DNA of 64,000 nucleotides, taken from Euglena gracilis. Taxonomy: Eukaryota; Euglenida; Euglenophyceae; Euglenales. Below, piece after piece: positions 48,055 through 54,000 of the stretch. The DNA lies in the NCBI GenBank assembly GCA_039621445.1, contig CP154955.1:21193823-21257822 (forward strand). The letters are read 5' to 3'. Within the stretch, counting starts at the first letter, position 1; each line of letters starts with the position of its first letter. Below the pieces are notes generated by a model. That model ran no database searches and was not told the DNA's origin. It was given only the letters and a program-made list of their open reading frames with translations. Position numbers and translations under genes: made by a program.

Positions 48055-51000
48055 CCTTTTTGACCGTTTTCGACCCGATTTCTGGCCCTTTGCCCGTCCA
48101 TGAAATGGAAAAATTTTCGGCCCCCCCTCAGTTTCGGGGTAGGAGGGGGGGTCCGACCCACCCCCCCCCCCCTGTGTCGGGAGGGGGGGTCCAACCCACC
48201 CCCCCCTCAAGGCTTCCCATCCAACCCACAGGTGGGTGGGGCCGACCCCCCCCGGGAGGGGTCATCCGGGACCCCCCCAAAAGTGGGTCCCGGTCCCCCC
48301 CCCCCCCACCAAGGTGCCCCCCAGTCTTAAAAAAGTCGCTGAATGGGACACCTCTGGACCATTGTACCCCCTCTGCACTCCCTCCACCCCCTTTGGCATT
48401 ACGTCTGGGGTGCACCGCAGGATCGACCAAGCCCCAGCTGGTGGACTGCAACTGCTCCCTGTCACTGGGCAGCCGGGTGGCGGTGCTGGGGGCCAACGGT
48501 GCGGGTAAGTCCACCCTGATCAAGATGCTGGTGGGGGAAACGCTGCCCAACGCTGGCGAGGTCTGGCTCAGGGATTTTTTTAAGTTTGGACTCCCTTGGG
48601 GGGGGCGGGGGGTGGTACTGTTGGCGGGTCCGCCGCACCCCCTCCCCCCCCCCCGGGGGGGGTCCCCCCCGGAGGGGGGTGGGATATACTTTTGCGGCGC
48701 CGAAAAAATTCTATTTTTAGCACTTTTCGCGATTTTTCGGCCATTTTTTGTGGGTCCCCCGGACCCCCCCCCCCCCCCCCCCCACAGGGGGGGGGGGGTG
48801 GGGGGGGGGGGACCCGCCCCACCCCCCCCCCGGTCTTAAAAAAACCCCTGGTCTGGCTGCGTGTGAGTGGAAATCGCGCAAAAATTGTGCATATCAACCC
48901 CCTCTCCGTGCCTATAGCTGGGAGAAGGAACTTAAAATAGAAGCTCATGTTTGTTGGAGGCAGGGGTTTTTTTTAAGTCGTGGACCCCCGGGGGGGGAGG
49001 GGGGGTAGGGCGGGTGGGTCCGGCCGAGCACCCCCCCCCCCCTCCCGGAGGGGGGTGGGATCAGGCTTGTGCGTAAGGGATTGCAGTACCCCCGGGGGGG
49101 GGGGGCTGGACTGCAGCTAGTCCAAATTTGGCTAGTGGGATTTCCCGGGGGGGGGTCTGCTAGCAGGGCTAGCTAGTGGATTTTTTTTTCCAGTGACCGG
49201 CGCAAAGCGCCGGAAATTTTTTTTGGGACCCCCAAAAATGCCCGTTTTGGCCATTTTTGGGATTTTTGGAACAAAATCAGAAACCAACCAAAAACCAGAC
49301 CTCCATTTAGTATGTATCACCAAAAAATTTTTTTACGTATCACGTGTATCACAGCCTAAAAATTAATGTATCACATATGTATCACCAAAAAATTTTTAAT
49401 GTATCACATATGTATCACCAATAAAATTTTAATGTATCACATATGTATCACCATTTTTTTGCATAAAATTTTCCATTTTTACATCAAAATGTTTGTTCCC
49501 CTTTCTGTTCCACTTTTAATCCTTGTTTCTTTGCCTCTCTGCAGACAAATGGAACACTTTTCTGGTGATAATGCTTTCGGCAATGTGTTTCGGTTACGAC
49601 TCGCTAATTCTCCCAGCAAAAGTTTTTCCAATCTGTAGTCAGGGTTATAGTGATTACCTCCCCTCCCCCCCGACTTCGGCCACCAAATTAATCCCCCCCC
49701 CCCCAAATCTCGGGCCGACGACCCGGATTTTGACCTGAAAAGTTGGGTAAAATAACAATCCTGACAACAAATTACGAAAAAATTCGATTTTTCTTGATCA
49801 TCTGGCCCCCAAAAAATGCTAAATTATGTGAAAAAGTACAAAAAATGACCCCAAAGGGGGTTTTTGGGTGCTATTTTGGGTCTTACGGGACTTCGAAAAA
49901 TTTCGAAATTTTGGGAAATAACCTTCCAAATAATACCCCCCCCCCCTCGGGCCGGGACTTTGGGCGAAAAAATTATACCGCGGGGGGTATTATTTGGGGG
50001 GGGGGGTTATTCTTGTCAATGGTTAGAGGAATTGTTCTCGGAATCCTGTCTTCCATGTTTTGAAGGTTCCTTTTGGAAGGAGGGATTTGACAGCAAGAAA
50101 AAATTTGGATTCATCACAATTGAGGACATGTGTGAGGCGTCTGTGAAGGGTCAGTTGGCAGCGTCATCCAGCAAGTGTAAGATTTCCTTCCCTTCTTCTC
50201 TTATCCCGTCCAATAAATTGAAAAATAGCGGCTGAGAAGTTGCTGACAAAAAAGACAAAAAATATGGCAGCCGGGGACCCCCCGTGAATGCCTCAAAAGA
50301 TGAAAAAAAAAGATGGCAGGGACCTGTCTTGGCAGACAGGTCAGCGCCACGAAAGTAGGGCTGGAGCACCATGGGAACCTGAGTTCCTCAAGCTCGGGTG
50401 AGCGCCACCTTATGTTTTCTGAAAAGTTTTCATCTTACAAATTTGTGCTTCACAACTTTCATTATATGTTTCACCAAGGAAAAGTTGTGTATCACGTATG
50501 CATCACCAATTAATTTTTTTTAATGTATCACATATGTATCACCAATTTTTTTTTTATGTATCACATATGTATCACCAAAATGAAATTAATGTATCACAGG
50601 TACGTTGTGATACTAAATGGCGGTTTGCCAAAAACCTATTGAAAACCTCATTTCCGCCTCGGCGCGCAGCGCCGGAGGAAAATTTTTTTCCAGTTGGGGG
50701 GACCCCCCCCCCCCCGGGGGGGACAGGGGGGGTCTAGCTAGTCCATTTTTTCCAGTGTCCAGCCGATTGGCTAGCCAGTACCCCCCCCCCCCCCCGGGGT
50801 CTTTAAGCACAAGCCTGGGTGGGATATACTTTTTGGCACCGAATTTTTTTGAAGAGTGCTATTTTTAGCACTTTTCGCGATTTTTCGACCATTTTTTTTT
50901 TGTGGGTCCTCCGGGACCCCCCAGGGGGTGGCTGGGTTGGGCCCCCCCCCCTCCCCCCGGTCTTAAAAAAACCCCCTGGTTGGAGCACCAAATCAAAGCC

Positions 51001-54000
51001 ACAAATCGACCCTGTTTTCACATTTCTTTGCTTTGTTTGCACTTTGGGTATCAAGCGAGCGGTGGTTTTGCGGAGGGGGGTAGACCAGGGGGGAGGGAGG
51101 GGAGTCCAGGTTCGGACCGAGGGGGGGTATGGGACCCCTTGGGAACCCAAAAAATTATTTTCCGGCACAAACCAGATTATTCCCCGCTTTGATGCCCTGC
51201 GGCTGCCTGTCCGAAACACCAGCTATGCAATTTCCCGTGTCGTACAACTGTTTTGTCATGACATTTTTTTCCTGCCTCTCTAGCGAGTTGTGATTTGGGT
51301 TGCAACAAAGTCCCCAAAAACATAATTTTTCTGATTCCAAAATGTGAAATGGAAGAAAAAATTTTCTGCTCAAATAAAATACACACCCACACACACACGC
51401 AAACACACACACACACATGTGTGTGTGTGTGTGTGCGCGCGCGCGCGTATTGTTTAAAACCGAAAAAGCTCTTGCGGTAGGGTCCAAAAATAGGGACTAA
51501 AAGGGCGATTTTAAGGTGTAATCTTGGGGTTATAATAGTTTGAATTAATCAATGACACATATTATAACACATGTTATTAAGTATATATTATAATGTCAGC
51601 TTCTCCCCCCAGGGAGACCCGTTGGTTAGATGGGTTGGGTAGTCGGAGGCCCCTGCATGTTTAAGAAGCTTGTGTTTTCGCACTTCCCACCGGAGATGTC
51701 CTGGAGAAAGGCGGAGTTCAGAAGGCCGACTCTTGGGACAAGGTCAGGGTTTGGTTTAAGGTTTAAGGTTAGAGTTTGGATTTGGATTTGGGCTTGGTAG
51801 TCCTAAATTTAAGCTAAATTTGGCCCAATTTAGCCGGAATTTAGGCCGAATCTTGGCCAAACCTCCAAACTTCTGGCCTAATCCTGACCCTGATCTTTTT
51901 CAGAATGACCCTGATGACCGGTCATAACCGTAATCCTGCTCCTGAAAATATAGGAACACATCGAAAAACTGCTGTTGAAACCCCCCATTGGCTTGTGTCG
52001 AAGAAGATGGACCCCCACCCACCCTTTGTCTAATTATTGGGCCTCCCGGGGGGCCCAATAGTTGGCCATTATACCATATCTATGTATATATATTATTTAA
52101 TATGTGTGTGTGTGCGTATACGTATATTGTGTGTGCATATATGTACACACACGCGCGCGCACTTTTTTTGGCATGTATGTGTACACCCACCCTCCCCTCC
52201 CACACACACAAATACCTGGCTGTAATTTGTTTCAAAATTTTAATAATTAATTGGTCAATTTCATTTGCTGGTTTTGGAACTCGATATCAATATTCCCAAA
52301 TTTCCCGCTGGCTTCTGCAAGTCTCCTCTACAGGTCTGGAAGCACCACAATGTGCGGATCGCTTATGTCGCCCAACACTCTTTCCATCACGTCGAGCAGC
52401 ACCTGGACGCCTCCCCCGTGGCCTACATCCAGTGGAGGTGTGCTGTTTGCAAGAAAGGGGCACTGAGTCCATTGGTCGTTTGGTTTTGTTTCCATTTCTC
52501 AAATGCTTTGTGCAGGTTTGCAGATGGAACGGACAAGGAGATCATGATGAAAGAGAGCATGAAGCTGACAGAGGAAGAGGAAGCCAACATTGGCAAAGCG
52601 ATCGGACAGGTACCAATTGGGTTCTGCTCCAATTATTTCCCTCTAATCTGGCAAATGCAAACCTCTCCTAAATTTGTTTACCAATCAGGGGAGCAAAAAC
52701 ACAGTGCGGAAGTGAGGTAATCAGATTCCCGAGGGAACCAGATCGGTGGGGAACCAATTGTTTTCACAGAAAATTTGCATATCGCAATCTCTCGCACCAA
52801 GAAATGCCTTATATGATGTCAGGCGTTCTCCGTATATCAGTGCTGCGATGTTGTGCACGGAAGTGCTGTGGTTAACACATGGTTGTACAGCCCTGCATCC
52901 GAGCAGCGCAAGCAGTCTTGTTGCTTAAGGGTTCGCAGCCCCCCCCCCCCCGGGGACTGCAGCAGCTAGTCCAAATAGCCTGAGCACCACTGCCCAGGCA
53001 TCTTTTCAACTTGGCGGACCCACCCCCCTGGTGGCACAGGTGGAGGCGCTGCTGCGCCGCCGTATGCGGCACAAGGAGCTGGAGTACGAGGTGAGCTTTG
53101 TGGGCCGGCCTGAGAAGGACAACCGGTACCTGACGCGCACGCAGCTGATCCAGATGGGGCACGAAAAGTTGGTGAAGCAGGTCGATGAGAAGGTGGCTGC
53201 CGAGGAGGCAGGCATGCTGCTTGCAAAGATATTTCAACTGTGTATCTGGGGCCGTTTCCGAAATTTTTAAATTAAAAGGTTTCAAAAAAAATGCATTTAT
53301 AAAAATGTTTTTCGAAGGGCAAAGGCTTGGGCTGGTGGGGAATGGGGCCAGCAAGTTTTGGAAAAAAATCAGATTTCTTTTTTCGCATTTGTTTTGATGG
53401 ATTTCCTGGTTTTCTTTTTTTCATTTTCCGCCCCACAGGGTTGGATCTCCGCACGCTGACAACGAAGGAGATCCAGAAGCATTTGGATGATTTTGGGCTG
53501 CCCCAGGAGTTTGGTACATACGGGAAGATTGCTGGGCTGTCTGGAGGGCAGAAGGTGTGCATTTTGGGCTGTTTGATTGTGTGGTGCAGCAATCCGGCAG
53601 CCTCACTGAGCGGCCCCTGTTCATTCGCCGTGCGGCATCGCTTTGGGTCGCAGGTGAAGTTGGTGCTGGCCGCCGCCATGTGGAACTGCCCCCATTTGGC
53701 AGGGCCTTTCCCTGGCGTCCATCGGTCTCTCTTTGCCGTTTCTCTCAATTTTCTCACCAATTTTTTTGTCGGCATTGCTTATTTTCGCCCCCTCCCCCCC
53801 GACCCATAGCAGTGCTCAAATGCGCATGAACCCTGTGAAGCAGCAGGGCGTGGAGGGGAGGGCCCCAGCAGTGCGCCAGCCCCACAGGGCCGGGCCCTTC
53901 CCCCGATGGTGCTCGACGAGCCCACCAATTTCTTGGACCGGGAGGCCCTGGGGGCCCTGGCCACTGCCATCAAGGAGTTCGGGGGCGGTGTCATTATGAT

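Larger units (their letters stand above)
48961..50978. mobile_element. hAT-like miniature element split by a nested element
   Basis: Left end CAGGGGTTTTTTTTAAG at 48,961, right end CTTAAAAAAACCCCCTG at 50,978, flanks GTTGGAGG and GTTGGAGC (7 of 8). Left part 48,961-49,061 and right part 50,826-50,978 together resemble one member of the family of 48,569-48,850; they are separated by the element at 49,062-50,817. Confidence 0.88.

Noticed and set aside
47862-48420. Reading frame running from the CT repeat into exon 20
   Set aside because: Repeat translation; an AG acceptor and protein conservation begin at 48,421.
53699-53902. GT-AG solution for eEF3 intron 25 (GGC|GTCCAT with AG at 53,886)
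   Set aside because: It would insert about 12 residues between PHL and MVLDEP, where the family has none; the paired-end join adds only one.
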